Counted from the first letter of the stretch, positions 39,879-49,350 are shown. The stretch: DNA of 64,000 nucleotides from Pseudomonas silvicola (GCF_026651855.1 NZ_CP093280.1:2892001-2956000); one strand, 5' to 3'. Program-made: numbers and translations. Notes: generated from the letters alone by a model not told the origin.

Positions 39879-40250
39879 TCAGCGGTCTGTCTTGCAGGCG
39901 CGCAGGCGCTTGTACAGGGTGTTGCGACTGACCCCCAGCCGGCGCGCCAGCGGCGAAATGTTGCCGTCGTTGTCACGCAGCAACTCTCCCGGGTCGGGCC
40001 GGGACGAGGGCGCTATCAGGGCGGCGGGGAGCGCCTGCGGTTTTTCGAGAAAGCGCGGCTGGGCTGAGGTGTCGACGTGGCTCCCCGGGGGGGGGCTGCA
40101 ATTGCGTGCGAGCAGGATACCCACCAGCAGGCCACCCAGGATACTGCCCACCACACTGCCGCGGGTCTGTTCGCTGGCCCCGCTGATTGGCTCGGGCATT
40201 GACTGAGGCGTGTGCGCCGCCGCCGGGGTGTTGACCATTCTGCCCGGCAT
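39879..40250 (-). pseudogene. Fragment with Fis-type helix-turn-helix, probable regulator remnant
   Basis: At most 123 residues. The C-terminal 35 (ELLRDNDGNISPLARRLGVS, then RNTLYKRL) are the classic Fis-type helix-turn-helix that ends sigma-54 activators of the AcoR kind. Upstream there is only a short hydrophobic segment (SVVGSILGGLLVGILLA) and low-complexity sequence; no GAF or AAA+ domain. Either this is a small unusual membrane-linked HTH protein or the decayed 3' end of a regulator. I favour the remnant because the adjoining DNA also looks broken and the start codon is arbitrary. Confidence 0.45.
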
Positions 40251-40284
40251 GCTGGTGATCTGGTTTGTTCGCAACCAGGTCGCC

Positions 40285-40460
40285 CAGCCCGTGTGCAATG
40301 GACACCTACCGGCACCCACGTGCCTGACTACCCGCGCCTGGCCCAGCTGTGGTGGGGCCAGCCGGGCGCGCCGAAACCGAAGTTGGCCAACGAGAAGCCT
40401 CAGGGTGAAACCGTGAGCTATGCCCAGTGGCTCACGTCCTGGGAGGCGGCGCGCAAGTAA
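40285..40460 (+). pseudogene. Short coding remnant, possibly C terminus of a solute-binding protein
   Basis: A reading frame with protein-like composition (TPTGTHVPDYPRLAQLWW, then ETVSYAQWLTSWEAARK) ends at a stop at 40458-40460 with no start codon in place. The neighbouring frame just upstream (40230-40290) reads like a membrane-protein end (ILPGMLVIWFVRNQVA). Together these look like two decayed ends of a transport operon fused by deletion. The identity is a guess based on style; no long match can be claimed. Confidence 0.35.
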
Positions 40461-40475
40461 CCGATGGCGCACATG

Positions 40476-40516
40476 AAAACGCCGCGGCCCCGGGTTCAGG
40501 GCTGCGGCGTTTTTTC
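40476..40516. terminator. Terminator downstream of folD and the remnant
   Basis: Stem AAAACGCCGC / GCGGCGTTTT with a GC-rich interior and a six-T run on the plus strand. It can serve the leftward folD transcript and the rightward remnant. Confidence 0.7.
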
Positions 40517-40531
40517 GGGCCGGGGTGTCAC

Positions 40532-41386
40532 TCAGGCATGCAGCGTTTCGCAGGCATACAGGGTGTTTTCCAGCAGGCAGGCGCGGGTCATGGGGCCGAC
40601 GCCACCCGGTACCGGGGTAATCCAGCCGGCGCGGGGCAGGGCGGTGTCGTACACCACGTCGCCCACCAGCTTGCCATCGGCCTGGCGGTTGATGCCCACG
40701 TCGATGACGATGGCGCCTTCCTTGATCCACTCACCCTTGACCAGCCCGGGCTTGCCGGCGGCCACCACCACCAGGTCGGCGCGGCCGACGTGGCCGGCCA
40801 GGTCCTGGGTGAAACGGTGAGTCACCGTCACGGTGCAGCCGGCCAGCAGCAGTTCCATGGCCATCGGGCGGCCGACGATGTTGGAGGCGCCCACCACCAC
40901 GGCGTTCATGCCGTAGAGGTCCTGTCCGGTGCTTTCCAGCAAGGTCATGATGCCTTTCGGGGTGCAGGGGCGCAGCAGCGGAATCCGTTGTGCCAGGCGG
41001 CCGACGTTATAAGGGTGGAAACCGTCCACATCCTTGTCCGGGCGGATGCGTTCGAGCAGCCTGGAGGCGTCCAGGTGCTCCGGCAGGGGCAGTTGCAGCA
41101 GGATGCCGTCGATGTTCGAATCATCGTTCAGACGGTCGATCAGGCTTTCCAGCTCGTGCTGGGTGGTCTGGGCAGGAAGGTCGAAGGCTTGGGACAGAAA
41201 GCCTACCTCTTCACAGTCTTTACGCTTGTGCGAGACATAAACCTGGGAGGCAGGATCGCTGCCGACCAGGATCACGGCGAGGCCGGGGGTGCGAAGGCCT
41301 TGCTGGCGGCGCTCGGTGACCCGTTGGGCGATCTGCTGGCGCAGGCTAGCGGCGATCGCCTTGCCGTCGATTAGTTGTGCAGTCAT
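40532..41386 (-). CDS. folD: Bifunctional methylenetetrahydrofolate dehydrogenase / cyclohydrolase FolD
   Basis: A 284-residue enzyme that oxidises 5,10-methylene-THF to methenyl-THF with NADP and hydrolyses it to 10-formyl-THF. Visible motifs are [14 protein letters not shown] with the catalytic Lys, QLPLPEHLD, the Rossmann segment [18 protein letters not shown] and the signature [19 protein letters not shown]. Length is normal. It is divergent from the tRNA-Arg gene and followed by the bidirectional terminator. Confidence 0.97.
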   Translation of the reverse strand: MTAQLIDGKAIAASLRQQIAQRVTERRQQGLRTPGLAVILVGSDPASQVYVSHKRKDCEEVGFLSQAFDLPAQTTQHELESLIDRLNDDSNIDGILLQLPLPEHLDASRLLERIRPDKDVDGFHPYNVGRLAQRIPLLRPCTPKGIMTLLESTGQDLYGMNAVVVGASNIVGRPMAMELLLAGCTVTVTHRFTQDLAGHVGRADLVVVAAGKPGLVKGEWIKEGAIVIDVGINRQADGKLVGDVVYDTALPRAGWITPVPGGVGPMTRACLLENTLYACETLHA

Positions 41387-41517
41387 GACGCGTGATTAAC
41401 CATCGAGAGGGAAGAAAAGGTGCGGGTATTCTCGCATGCTATAGAAGCAGGGCAAAGGCGCTTGGTCCGACGATTCCGCTAACCCCTTAAAAAAAATGAA
41501 TTTTTTCAAGAAAACAG

Positions 41518-41546
41518 TTGACGCCCCTCCAGGGCGTCTATAACAT
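41518..41546 (+). promoter_or_regulatory. Putative promoter of the tRNA cluster
   Basis: TTGACG (41518-41523) and TAACAT (41541-41546) are 17 bp apart; a better hexamer TATAAC overlaps at 41539-41544 but with a 15-bp spacer. A 7-bp perfect inverted repeat, GACGCCC / GGGCGTC, fills the space between the two elements. The upstream stretch is A/T-rich (run of A then T at about 41489-41508), resembling an UP element. It implies a leader of about 110 bases before tRNA-Arg. Confidence 0.5.
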
Positions 41547-41665
41547 TCGTCGCACTTGTCGGGCAGAGCCTAGCACTGGTGAAAAAGGTCAGGCAGAGTT
41601 AGTGGTTTAACTCAGCAGGACTGAAGCTTAAAATTTGTAGTCGTCCCCGAGTGCAAATTAAATAA

Positions 41666-41742
41666 GCGCCCGTAGCTCAGCTGGATAGAGCATCCGCCTT
41701 CTAAGCGGATGGTCGCAGGTTCGAGTCCTGCCGGGTGCGCCA
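41666..41742 (+). tRNA. tRNA-Arg (anticodon TCT)
   Basis: A 77-base cloverleaf including encoded CCA. Acceptor arm GCGCCCG pairs with CGGGTGC (one GT pair), D-loop GCTCAGCTGGATAGAGC, anticodon arm CCGCC-TTCTAAG-CGG with TCT, and T-arm GCAGG-TTCGAGT-CCTGC. First gene of the four-tRNA cluster. Confidence 0.97.
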
Positions 41743-41774
41743 TTAGGCAGCTTTGGCACAAGTAGCGCAATATG

Positions 41775-41850
41775 GTGGGCGTAGCTCAGTTGGTAGAGCA
41801 CAGGATTGTGACTCCTGTTGTCGTGGGTTCGATCCCCATCGTCCACCCCA
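41775..41850 (+). tRNA. tRNA-His (anticodon GTG), copy 1
   Basis: A 76-base gene beginning GTGGGCGTAGCTC and ending with encoded CCA. Anticodon GTG in CAGGATTGTGACTCCTG; T-arm GTGGG-TTCGATC-CCCAT. Identical over its whole length to the second tRNA-His of the cluster. Confidence 0.97.
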
Positions 41851-41857
41851 TATTTCG

Positions 41858-41892
41858 AAAGGCGCCTGATGAAAGTCTGGCGCCTTTGCTTT
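41858..41892 (+). terminator. Terminator-like hairpin after tRNA-His copy 1
   Basis: AAAGGCGCC / GGCGCCTTT stem with a 12-base loop, then GCTTT. It lies within the tRNA cluster and could partly terminate or mark a processing point. A close variant with a better T-run follows tRNA-His copy 2. Confidence 0.6.
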
Positions 41893-41905
41893 AAAAGCTT
41901 CAAAA

Positions 41906-41990
41906 GCGGACGTGGTGAAATTGGTAGACACACTGGATTTAGGTTCCAGCGGCGCAAGCTGTAAGAGTTCGAGTCTCTTCGTCCGCACCA
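41906..41990 (+). tRNA. tRNA-Leu (anticodon TAG)
   Basis: An 85-base class II tRNA with a long variable arm. Acceptor GCGGACG / CGTCCGC, anticodon arm CTGGA-TTTAGGT-TCCAG giving TAG, T-arm AAGAG-TTCGAGT-CTCTT, encoded CCA. Confidence 0.97.
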
Positions 41991-42044
41991 TTCAAGCTGT
42001 ATCGCCTCGTTTGCTGTTGGGGCACTGGTAACACCCGCGTTATG

Positions 42045-42120
42045 GTGGGCGTAGCTCAGTTGGTAGAGCACAGGATTGTGACTCCTGTTGTCGTGGGTTC
42101 GATCCCCATCGTCCACCCCA
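42045..42120 (+). tRNA. tRNA-His (anticodon GTG), copy 2
   Basis: 76 bases, identical to copy 1. The shared identity extends into the bases just before (TATG) and after (CATAT) the gene, then into the hairpin, so the tandem copy arose by duplication of a tRNA-His-plus-hairpin unit. E. coli has tRNA-Pro at this place in its Arg-His-Leu-Pro operon. Confidence 0.97.
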
Positions 42121-42130
42121 TATCTCATGA

Positions 42131-42164
42131 AAAAGGCGCCTGATGCGAGTCAGGCGCCTTTTTT
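42131..42164 (+). terminator. Terminator of the tRNA cluster
   Basis: Perfect stem GGCGCCTGA / TCAGGCGCC with a 6-base loop flanked by four A and six T. A strong intrinsic terminator ending the Arg-His-Leu-His transcript. Confidence 0.92.
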
Positions 42165-42277
42165 GTTTTCTGGGTTTGGGTTCGGGGTGTTTTCGAGGCC
42201 GAGCGCCGCGCGGGCGGCCCTCGGCCTCAAGGGCGCCAGAGATCCCAAGCCATGCACCCAGTCCGCCCATCACCCAC

Positions 42278-42308
42278 AAAAAAGCCCGCCTCTCACAAGG
42301 CGGGCTTC
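42278..42308 (-). terminator. Terminator of the small lipoprotein gene
   Basis: On the coding strand GCCCGCC / GGCGGGC with an 8-base loop is followed by six T. It begins about 18 bases past the lipoprotein stop codon. Confidence 0.85.
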
Positions 42309-42326
42309 TTCATTTCCATCATCGAC

Positions 42327-42458
42327 TCAGCGATACCATCCGTGGTGATAACCCCCGCCACCATGCCCATGGTCAGGGAAGATAATGCACCCGGAGGTGC
42401 TCAGGATGGCCAGGGCGGCCACGGCAGCCACAGTCAGTTTGGTCAGTTTGTTGATCAC
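42327..42458 (-). CDS. Small Gly/His-rich lipoprotein
   Basis: A 43-residue predicted lipoprotein. Positively charged start (INKLTKLTV), hydrophobic core AAVAALAIL, then STSGC with Cys25 as the lipidation site; only about 18 residues remain in the mature form, rich in His, Gly and aromatic residues (HGHGGGGYHHGWYR). I chose the GTG start at 42458 because AGGAGA lies five bases upstream; an ATG 17 codons earlier would add a non-signal extension. Similar tiny lipoproteins are common in Pseudomonas, and metal binding by the His tail is possible but untested. Confidence 0.75.
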   Translation of the reverse strand: MINKLTKLTVAAVAALAILSTSGCIIFPDHGHGGGGYHHGWYR

Positions 42459-42800
42459 GGTTGTCTCCTGGTGTCGGGGGTAATGCACCCGTACTGATGA
42501 ATCAGACACCGAAAATTTGTAACTGTTTGTCTACGAACGTAAATATTTCGAAAAGATACGTCAGTCAATGTCAATCGGCTGAACCTTGCGCCTGTGCCGC
42601 CCGTCGCGGGCGAAAAGGCCCGTCGGCGACCCTGCAAGCCTCTGCCAAGCCCTTTGTGGCCGGGCTTTGGCGGTGGTTTCGCAACTCCTTTTTCCAAGCT
42701 GTCTTGCACAGGGTGACTTCTTGTGTTCGACCCTCTAGAATGCATGCCCTTGATTGGGGTCGGAAATGGCCGGCTAACGTCTGTGCAACGAGGAAAATCC
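42459..42800. other. Intergenic region upstream of tig
   Basis: About 342 bases between the divergent lipoprotein gene and tig. The lipoprotein side is AT-rich (around 42500-42570) and presumably holds its promoter. A TCTAGAAT near 42735 could serve as a -10 region for tig, but I see no matching -35. No gene or repeat found. Confidence 0.5.
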
Positions 42801-44111
42801 ATGCAAGTTTCTGTTGAAAACACTTCCGCTCTCGAGCGCCGCATGACCATCGGCGTGCCTGCCGAGCGCATCGAGACCGAAGTCAACAAGCGTCTGCAAC
42901 AGACTGCCCGTCGCGCTAAGGTTCCAGGCTTCCGTCCTGGCAAAGTGCCGATGAGCGTGATTCGTCAGCGCTACGAAGATTCCGCACGTCAGGAAGCCCT
43001 GGGCGACCTGATTCAGGCGACTTTCTACGAAGCCGTGGTTGAGCAGAAGCTGAATCCAGCCGGTGCCCCGGCTGTCGAGCCTAAAGTGTTCGAAAAGGGC
43101 AAGGACCTGGAATACATCGCGACTTTCGAAGTATTCCCGGAGTTCGCCGTCGCAGGTTTCGAGTCCATCAACGTCGAGCGCCTGAGCGCCGAAGTGGCTG
43201 ATGCCGACCTGGACAACATGCTGGAAGTGCTGCGCAAGCAGAACGTGCGTTTCGAAGCTGCCGACCGCGCCGCTGCGAACGAAGACCAGCTGAACATCGA
43301 TTTCGTCGGCAAGGTCGACGGTGAAGTCTTCGCCGGTGGTTCGGCCCAGGGCACCCAGCTGGTGCTGGGTTCCGGCCGCATGATCCCGGGCTTCGAAGAT
43401 GGCCTGGTTGGCGCCAAGGCCGGTGAAGAGCGCGTGCTGAACGTGACCTTCCCAGAGGACTACCAGAACCTGGACCTGGCCGGCAAGGCCGCCGAGTTCA
43501 CCGTCAAGGTCAACAGCGTTTCCGCGCCGACCCTGCCTGAGCTGAACGAAGCGTTCTTCAACCAGTTCGGTATCAAGGAAACCGGTCTGGAAGGTTTCCG
43601 CGCCGAAGTTCGCAAGAACATGGAGCGCGAGCTGCGCCAGGCCATCAAGACCAAGGTGAAGAACCAGGTCATGGACGGTCTGCTGGCTGCCAACCCGATC
43701 GAAGTGCCAAAGGCTCTGCTGGAAAACGAAGTGAACCGCCTGCGCGTTCAAGCCGTTCAACAGTTCGGTGGCAACATCAAGCCAGACCAACTGCCGGCCG
43801 AGCTGTTCGAAGAACAAGCCAAGCGCCGCGTTGTCCTGGGCCTGATCGTCGCCGAAGTGGTCAAGGCCAACGAGCTGAAGCCGGACGAAGCCCGCGTACG
43901 TGAGCTGATCCAGGAAATGGCCTCGGCCTACCAGGAGCCAGAGCAGGTCGTGGCGTGGTACTACAAGAACGACCAGCAACTGAACGAAGTGCGTTCGGTT
44001 GTGCTTGAAGAGCAAGTTGTGGATACTGTTCTGCAGAAAGCTAGTGTGACCGACAAAGCGGTCTCCTACGAAGAAGCGGTAAAGCCGGCTGAAGCTCCAC
44101 AAGCCGACTGA
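42801..44111 (+). CDS. tig: Trigger factor (ribosome-associated chaperone and PPIase)
   Basis: A 436-residue trigger factor. The N-terminal ribosome-binding domain holds the signature [17 protein letters not shown], the equivalent of GFRxGKxP that docks on ribosomal protein L23. The middle FKBP-type PPIase domain (about 150-245) contains [24 protein letters not shown], followed by the long helical C-terminal chaperone body ([16 protein letters not shown] onward). I chose the ATG giving MQVSVENTS preceded by GAGGAAAATCC. It starts the classic tig-clpP-clpX-lon-hupB-ppiD block. Confidence 0.98.
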   Translation: MQVSVENTSALERRMTIGVPAERIETEVNKRLQQTARRAKVPGFRPGKVPMSVIRQRYEDSARQEALGDLIQATFYEAVVEQKLNPAGAPAVEPKVFEKGKDLEYIATFEVFPEFAVAGFESINVERLSAEVADADLDNMLEVLRKQNVRFEAADRAAANEDQLNIDFVGKVDGEVFAGGSAQGTQLVLGSGRMIPGFEDGLVGAKAGEERVLNVTFPEDYQNLDLAGKAAEFTVKVNSVSAPTLPELNEAFFNQFGIKETGLEGFRAEVRKNMERELRQAIKTKVKNQVMDGLLAANPIEVPKALLENEVNRLRVQAVQQFGGNIKPDQLPAELFEEQAKRRVVLGLIVAEVVKANELKPDEARVRELIQEMASAYQEPEQVVAWYYKNDQQLNEVRSVVLEEQVVDTVLQKASVTDKAVSYEEAVKPAEAPQAD

Positions 44112-44203
44112 TCCCCTTCCAGCGTTGGAACACCACCATAAGCCAGCCTTCGCGCTGGCTTATGCGTATTCAAGACATGACTATTTGGGAGTGAGTGCGA
44201 GAC

Positions 44204-44845
44204 ATGTCCCGCAATTCTTATATTCAGCAGAGTTCTGACATCCAGGCCGCAGGCGGCCTGGTCCCGATGGTTGTCGAGCAATCGGCTCGTGGCGAACGCG
44301 CCTACGACATCTACTCGCGCCTTCTGAAGGAGCGGGTGATTTTCCTGATTGGCCCTGTGGAAGATTACATGGCCAACCTGGTATGCGCGCAGTTGCTGTT
44401 CCTTGAAGCGGAAAACCCGGACAAGGATATCCATCTCTACATCAACTCCCCAGGCGGTTCGGTGACAGCTGGCATGTCGATCTACGACACCATGCAGTTC
44501 ATCAAGCCGGACGTGTCCACCACCTGCATCGGCCAAGCCTGCAGCATGGGTGCGTTCCTGCTTGCCGGTGGCGCCAAGGGCAAGCGTTTCTGCCTGCCGA
44601 ACTCGCGGGTGATGATTCACCAGCCGTTGGGCGGTTTCCAGGGGCAGGCGTCGGATATCGACATTCATGCCCGTGAAATCCTGTCGATCCGCCAGCGCCT
44701 GAACGAACTGCTGGCCTTCCACACCGGCCAGACGCTGGAGCAGATCGAGCAGGACACCAACCGCGACAACTTCATGAGCGCCGAGCGTGCGGCCGAATAC
44801 GGCCTGGTCGATTCGGTGATCAACAAGCGTCAGATGCCCGCGTAA
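44204..44845 (+). CDS. clpP: ATP-dependent Clp protease proteolytic subunit ClpP
   Basis: A 213-residue serine protease that forms the tetradecameric chamber of ClpXP and ClpAP. Catalytic Ser is in [12 protein letters not shown], His in [11 protein letters not shown], and the Asp follows in the [16 protein letters not shown] region after the RDNFMSA segment. A short N-terminal propeptide region precedes [23 protein letters not shown]. The ATG giving MSRNSYIQQ is three codons inside the open frame and aligns with other Pseudomonas ClpP. It lies 92 bases after tig and 107 before clpX. Confidence 0.98.
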   Translation: MSRNSYIQQSSDIQAAGGLVPMVVEQSARGERAYDIYSRLLKERVIFLIGPVEDYMANLVCAQLLFLEAENPDKDIHLYINSPGGSVTAGMSIYDTMQFIKPDVSTTCIGQACSMGAFLLAGGAKGKRFCLPNSRVMIHQPLGGFQGQASDIDIHAREILSIRQRLNELLAFHTGQTLEQIEQDTNRDNFMSAERAAEYGLVDSVINKRQMPA

Positions 44846-44952
44846 GCAAGGCAAATGCCAGGTGGTTGGCACAACCGGCCACCTGTGGACTTGAAAAACC
44901 CCGCGATTGCCTTCATCTTGTGTGGCAAGCCTATCGGATTTGGATCGATCGA

Positions 44953-46236
44953 ATGACTGACACCCGCAACGGCGAGGACAACGGCAAATTGCTCTATTGC
45001 TCCTTCTGTGGCAAAAGCCAGCATGAAGTGCGCAAATTGATTGCCGGCCCCTCGGTCTTTATCTGCGACGAGTGCGTCGACCTGTGCAACGACATCATCC
45101 GCGAGGAGGTGCAGGAAGCCCAGGCAGAAAGCAACGCGCATAAATTGCCTTCGCCTAGAGAAATCAGCGGCATCCTGGATCAGTACGTCATTGGTCAGGA
45201 ACGCGCGAAAAAGGTTCTGGCGGTAGCGGTGTACAACCACTACAAGCGCCTCAATCAACGTGACAAGAAGAACGACGACGTCGAGCTGGGCAAGAGCAAC
45301 ATCCTGCTCATCGGCCCGACCGGTTCGGGCAAGACGCTGCTGGCCGAGACACTGGCCCGCTTGCTCAACGTGCCGTTCACCATCGCTGACGCCACCACGC
45401 TTACCGAAGCGGGTTATGTCGGCGAGGACGTTGAAAACATTATTCAAAAGCTGTTGCAGAAGTGCGACTACGATGTCGAGAAGGCCCAGATGGGCATCGT
45501 CTACATCGACGAGATCGACAAGATCTCGCGCAAGTCCGACAACCCGTCCATCACTCGTGATGTCTCGGGCGAGGGCGTGCAGCAGGCATTGCTGAAGCTG
45601 ATCGAGGGCACCGTGGCCTCGGTACCGCCGCAGGGCGGTCGCAAGCATCCTCAGCAGGAGTTCCTGCAGGTCGATACCCGTAACATCCTGTTCATCTGCG
45701 GTGGTGCGTTCTCGGGCCTCGAAAAGGTCATTCAGAACCGCTCCACGGCCGGCGGCATCGGTTTCAACGCCGAAGTGCGCAGCAAGCAGGAAGGCAAGAA
45801 AGTGGGCGAGTCCCTGCGTGAAGTCGAGCCTGACGACCTGGTCAAGTTCGGTCTGATCCCGGAATTCGTCGGCCGTCTGCCGGTGCTGGCAACCCTCGAC
45901 GAGCTGGACGAAGCTGCGCTGATGCAGATTCTGACCGAGCCGAAGAACGCCCTCACCAAGCAATACGCCAAGCTGTTCGAAATGGAAGGCGTGGACCTGG
46001 AGTTCCGCACCGATGCGCTGAAGTCCGTGGCCCATCGCGCGCTGGAACGCAAGACCGGTGCCCGTGGCCTGCGTTCGATCCTCGAAGGTGTGTTGCTGGA
46101 TACCATGTACGATATCCCTTCGCAGACTGACGTCAGTAAAGTGGTGATCGACGAAAGCGTTATCGAAGGCAAGTCCAAGCCACTGTTAATCTACGAAAAC
46201 AGTGAGACACCGGCAAAGGCTGCGCCAGACGCATAA
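44953..46236 (+). CDS. clpX: ATP-dependent Clp protease ATP-binding subunit ClpX
   Basis: A 427-residue AAA+ unfoldase that delivers substrates to ClpP. An N-terminal zinc-binding domain with four cysteines ([16 protein letters not shown]) is followed by Walker A GPTGSGKT, the pore-loop GYVGEDVE segment, Walker [10 protein letters not shown] and sensor region [12 protein letters not shown]; the ClpP-docking loop lies in between. The ATG giving MTDTRNGED fits family length, although the frame is open upstream. A terminator follows, so lon is separately transcribed. Confidence 0.98.
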   Translation: MTDTRNGEDNGKLLYCSFCGKSQHEVRKLIAGPSVFICDECVDLCNDIIREEVQEAQAESNAHKLPSPREISGILDQYVIGQERAKKVLAVAVYNHYKRLNQRDKKNDDVELGKSNILLIGPTGSGKTLLAETLARLLNVPFTIADATTLTEAGYVGEDVENIIQKLLQKCDYDVEKAQMGIVYIDEIDKISRKSDNPSITRDVSGEGVQQALLKLIEGTVASVPPQGGRKHPQQEFLQVDTRNILFICGGAFSGLEKVIQNRSTAGGIGFNAEVRSKQEGKKVGESLREVEPDDLVKFGLIPEFVGRLPVLATLDELDEAALMQILTEPKNALTKQYAKLFEMEGVDLEFRTDALKSVAHRALERKTGARGLRSILEGVLLDTMYDIPSQTDVSKVVIDESVIEGKSKPLLIYENSETPAKAAPDA

Positions 46237-46258
46237 GTCGTACTGCGGCTAGAAACAG

Positions 46259-46286
46259 GAAGGGGCCTTCGGGCCCCTTTGCTTTT
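46259..46286 (+). terminator. clpX terminator
   Basis: Stem AAGGGGCC / GGCCCCTT with a TTCG loop, then TTGCTTTT. It lies 22 bases past the clpX stop. Confidence 0.85.
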
Positions 46287-46300
46287 CCTGCGCCGCAGCG

Positions 46301-46329
46301 CTTGTTTTTTTTCGGGGCTGCCCCCACAT
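46301..46329 (+). promoter_or_regulatory. Possible heat-shock (sigma-32) promoter of lon
   Basis: CTTGTT (46301-46306) and CCCCCACAT (46321-46329) with a 14-base spacer resemble the sigma-32 pattern CTTGAA-N13-15-CCCCATNT. The position, about 60 bases upstream of the lon ATG, and the known heat-shock control of lon support it; the -35 match is partial. Confidence 0.45.
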
Positions 46330-46387
46330 TGACTACAAGCTCAATTCCATCTGTCTACGGCCCCAGGGCCGCTGTAGAGGCGAAATC

Positions 46388-48784
46388 ATGAAGACAACCA
46401 TCGAATTGCCTCTCCTGCCATTGCGTGATGTCGTTGTGTATCCGCACATGGTGATCCCGCTGTTCGTGGGGCGCGAGAAATCCATCGAAGCCCTCGAGGC
46501 CGCGATGACGGGCGAAAAGCAGATCCTGCTGCTGGCCCAGAAGAACCCAGCCGACGATGACCCAGGCGAAGACGCCCTGTACCGCGTCGGTACCGTCGCC
46601 ACCGTGCTGCAACTGCTCAAGCTGCCCGATGGCACCGTGAAGGTGCTGGTCGAGGGAGAGCAGCGCGGCACCGTCGAGCGTTTCATGGAAGTCGACGGCC
46701 ATTGCCGCGCTGAAGTGCAGCTGATCGACGAAGTCGACGCCCCGGACCGCGAGTCCGAAGTATTCGTGCGCAGCCTGCTGGCCCAATTTGAACAGTACGT
46801 TCAACTGGGCAAGAAAGTGCCTGCCGAAGTGCTGTCCTCCCTCAACAGCATCGATGAGCCCGGCCGCCTGGTGGACACCATGGCCGCGCACATGGCGCTG
46901 AAGATCGAGCAGAAGCAGGAAATCCTCGAAATCATCGACCTGTCTGCCCGGGTCGAACACGTATTGGCGCTGCTGGATGCCGAGATCGACTTGCTGCAGG
47001 TCGAGAAGCGCATCCGTGGCCGCGTGAAAAAGCAAATGGAGCGCAGTCAGCGTGAGTACTACCTGAATGAGCAGATGAAGGCCATTCAGAAAGAACTCGG
47101 TGACAGCGACGAAGGCCACAACGAAGTCGAAGAGCTGAAAAAGCGCATCGAAGCCGCTGGCCTGCCCAAGGATGCCTACACCAAGGCCCAGGCCGAACTG
47201 AACAAGCTCAAGCAGATGTCGCCGATGTCGGCCGAAGCCACCGTGGTGCGCTCTTACATCGACTGGCTGGTTCAGGTGCCGTGGAAGGCTCAGAGCAAGG
47301 TCCGGCTGGACCTGGCTCGTGCCGAGGATATCCTCGATGCCGACCATTACGGCCTGGAAGAGGTCAAGGAACGTATCCTCGAATACCTCGCCGTGCAAAA
47401 GCGTGTGAAGAAGATCCGCGGGCCGGTACTGTGCCTGGTAGGCCCGCCTGGCGTGGGTAAAACCTCGCTGGCCGAATCCATCGCCCACGCCACGAACCGC
47501 AAGTTCGTGCGCATGGCCCTGGGTGGCGTGCGTGACGAAGCCGAGATTCGTGGCCACCGCCGTACCTACATCGGCTCCATGCCGGGTCGCCTGATTCAGA
47601 AGATGACCAAGGTCGGCGTGCGCAACCCGCTGTTCCTGCTTGATGAGATCGACAAGATGGGCAGCGACATGCGCGGTGACCCCGCCTCGGCGCTGCTGGA
47701 AGTGCTCGACCCCGAGCAGAACCACAACTTCAACGACCACTACCTGGAAGTCGACTACGACCTCTCGGACGTGATGTTCCTCTGCACCTCCAACTCCATG
47801 AATATCCCGCCAGCCTTGCTGGACCGCATGGAAGTGATCCGCCTGCCGGGTTACACCGAGGACGAGAAGATCAACATCGCCACCAAGTACCTCACGCCCA
47901 AGCAGATCGCTGCCAACGGCCTGAAGAAAGGTGAGCTGGAAGTGGGCGTGGACGCCATCCGCGACATCATCCGCTACTACACCCGTGAAGCCGGTGTGCG
48001 GGGCCTGGAGCGCCAGATCGCCAAGGTCTGCCGCAAGGTGGTGAAAGAGCATGCCCGCGAGAAGCACTTCTCGGTGAAGGTGACCTCCGATTCGCTCGAG
48101 CACCTGTTGGGCGTGCGCAAGTTCCGCTACGGCCTGGCCGAGCAGCAGGACCAGATCGGCCAGGTGACCGGCCTCGCGTGGACCCAGGTGGGCGGCGAAC
48201 TGCTGACCATCGAGGCCGCCGTGGTTCCGGGCAAGGGCCAGTTGATCAAGACCGGTTCGCTGGGCGACGTCATGGTCGAGTCCATCACCGCGGCCCTGAC
48301 CGTGGTGCGCAGCCGTGCCAAGAGCCTGGGCATTCCCCTGGACTTCCACGAGAAGCGCGACACCCACATCCACATGCCCGAGGGTGCCACACCCAAGGAC
48401 GGCCCGAGTGCCGGCGTCGGCATGTGCACCGCCCTGGTATCGGCCTTGACGCAGATTCCGGTGCGAGCCGATGTGGCCATGACGGGCGAGATCACCCTGC
48501 GGGGGCAGGTGCTGGCCATTGGCGGTCTGAAGGAGAAATTGCTGGCTGCGCACCGTGGTGGAATCAAGACAGTGATCATCCCGGAAGAGAACGTGCGTGA
48601 TTTGAAGGAAATTCCTGACAATATCAAGCAGGATCTTCAGATTAAACCGGTTAAATGGATTGACGAAGTGCTGCAGATTGCGCTGCAATACGCCCCGGAG
48701 CCCTTGCCCGATGTGGCTCCGGAGATAGTCGCCAAGGACGAGAAGCGCGATTCGGATTCCAAGGAAAGAATCAGCACGCACTAG
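46388..48784 (+). CDS. lon: ATP-dependent protease Lon
   Basis: A 798-residue LonA protease. The N-terminal substrate-binding domain ([23 protein letters not shown]) is followed by a coiled-coil, the AAA+ domain with Walker [10 protein letters not shown] and Walker [10 protein letters not shown], and the C-terminal peptidase with the Ser-Lys dyad: Ser in [11 protein letters not shown] and Lys in [14 protein letters not shown]. It degrades misfolded proteins and regulators in the cytoplasm. It starts after its own heat-shock-like promoter and is followed by hupB with a separate promoter. Confidence 0.98.
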   Translation: MKTTIELPLLPLRDVVVYPHMVIPLFVGREKSIEALEAAMTGEKQILLLAQKNPADDDPGEDALYRVGTVATVLQLLKLPDGTVKVLVEGEQRGTVERFMEVDGHCRAEVQLIDEVDAPDRESEVFVRSLLAQFEQYVQLGKKVPAEVLSSLNSIDEPGRLVDTMAAHMALKIEQKQEILEIIDLSARVEHVLALLDAEIDLLQVEKRIRGRVKKQMERSQREYYLNEQMKAIQKELGDSDEGHNEVEELKKRIEAAGLPKDAYTKAQAELNKLKQMSPMSAEATVVRSYIDWLVQVPWKAQSKVRLDLARAEDILDADHYGLEEVKERILEYLAVQKRVKKIRGPVLCLVGPPGVGKTSLAESIAHATNRKFVRMALGGVRDEAEIRGHRRTYIGSMPGRLIQKMTKVGVRNPLFLLDEIDKMGSDMRGDPASALLEVLDPEQNHNFNDHYLEVDYDLSDVMFLCTSNSMNIPPALLDRMEVIRLPGYTEDEKINIATKYLTPKQIAANGLKKGELEVGVDAIRDIIRYYTREAGVRGLERQIAKVCRKVVKEHAREKHFSVKVTSDSLEHLLGVRKFRYGLAEQQDQIGQVTGLAWTQVGGELLTIEAAVVPGKGQLIKTGSLGDVMVESITAALTVVRSRAKSLGIPLDFHEKRDTHIHMPEGATPKDGPSAGVGMCTALVSALTQIPVRADVAMTGEITLRGQVLAIGGLKEKLLAAHRGGIKTVIIPEENVRDLKEIPDNIKQDLQIKPVKWIDEVLQIALQYAPEPLPDVAPEIVAKDEKRDSDSKERISTH

Positions 48785-48810
48785 TACGTATTTTCAGCCG
48801 GGGGGCTTCC

Positions 48811-48840
48811 TTGACAGCTTTTTCAAGCCCTTGTTATAAA
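48811..48840 (+). promoter_or_regulatory. hupB sigma-70 promoter
   Basis: TTGACA (48811-48816), an 18-bp spacer and TATAAA (48835-48840) form a near-consensus promoter about 95 bases upstream of the hupB start. Such strength fits an abundant nucleoid protein. Confidence 0.8.
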
Positions 48841-48932
48841 GCGGCACTTCATGTGTCAGTCGCCTCCCGGCACAGTTTCAGCTTTCACCACATACTTAGA
48901 AACAAACTCATATAGATATAAGGGGACTTAGA

Positions 48933-49205
48933 GTGAACAAGTCGGAACTGATTGATGCTATCGCCGCATCTGCTGATATCCCGAAAGCTGTAGCCGGCCG
49001 CGCGCTGGACGCAGTGATCGACTCCGTCACTGGCGCTCTGAAGGCTGGCGACTCCGTGGTACTGGTTGGTTTTGGTACTTTCTCTGTGACCGATCGCCCA
49101 GCTCGCGTTGGCCGTAACCCACAGACTGGCAAGACCCTGGAAATCGCTGCTGCCAAGAAGCCTGGCTTCAAGGCCGGCAAAGCATTGAAAGAAGCGGTAA
49201 ACTAA
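48933..49205 (+). CDS. hupB: DNA-binding protein HU-beta
   Basis: A 90-residue HU/IHF-family nucleoid protein. The start codon is GTG ([13 protein letters not shown]), preceded by AAGGGGAC. It has the helical N-terminal dimerisation part, then the beta-arm with [27 protein letters not shown] containing the conserved RNPQTG and the Pro that intercalates DNA. It binds DNA non-specifically and bends it. Its place right after lon is conserved in gamma-proteobacteria. Confidence 0.97.
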   Translation: MNKSELIDAIAASADIPKAVAGRALDAVIDSVTGALKAGDSVVLVGFGTFSVTDRPARVGRNPQTGKTLEIAAAKKPGFKAGKALKEAVN

Positions 49206-49321
49206 GTTCTTTCACGCCTTTGCCCGACCGGGGCGGGAAAAACTTCCGACCTGGAAGCGGAGCAGCCATGAGCTGGCCTCAAGCCGACGCACGGCGCCGG
49301 TGATTGCTCCGCCAGTTACGA

Positions 49322-49350
49322 GAAGGCGCATCCTCGGATGCGCCTTTCTT
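49322..49350 (+). terminator. Terminator between hupB and ppiD
   Basis: Stem AAGGCGCATCC / GGATGCGCCTT with a short loop, followed by TCTTCT. Likely ends the hupB transcript, leaving partial read-through into ppiD. Confidence 0.75.

Noticed and set aside
33891-40500. Type III or VI secretion genes, or an immunity partner, beside the NEL protein
   Set aside because: Neighbours are cysS, decayed fragments and folD; nothing resembles a chaperone, VgrG, PAAR or immunity protein.
46355-48781. Open frame opposite lon
   Set aside because: Covers the entire Lon coding region in antisense and has no protein-like motif.
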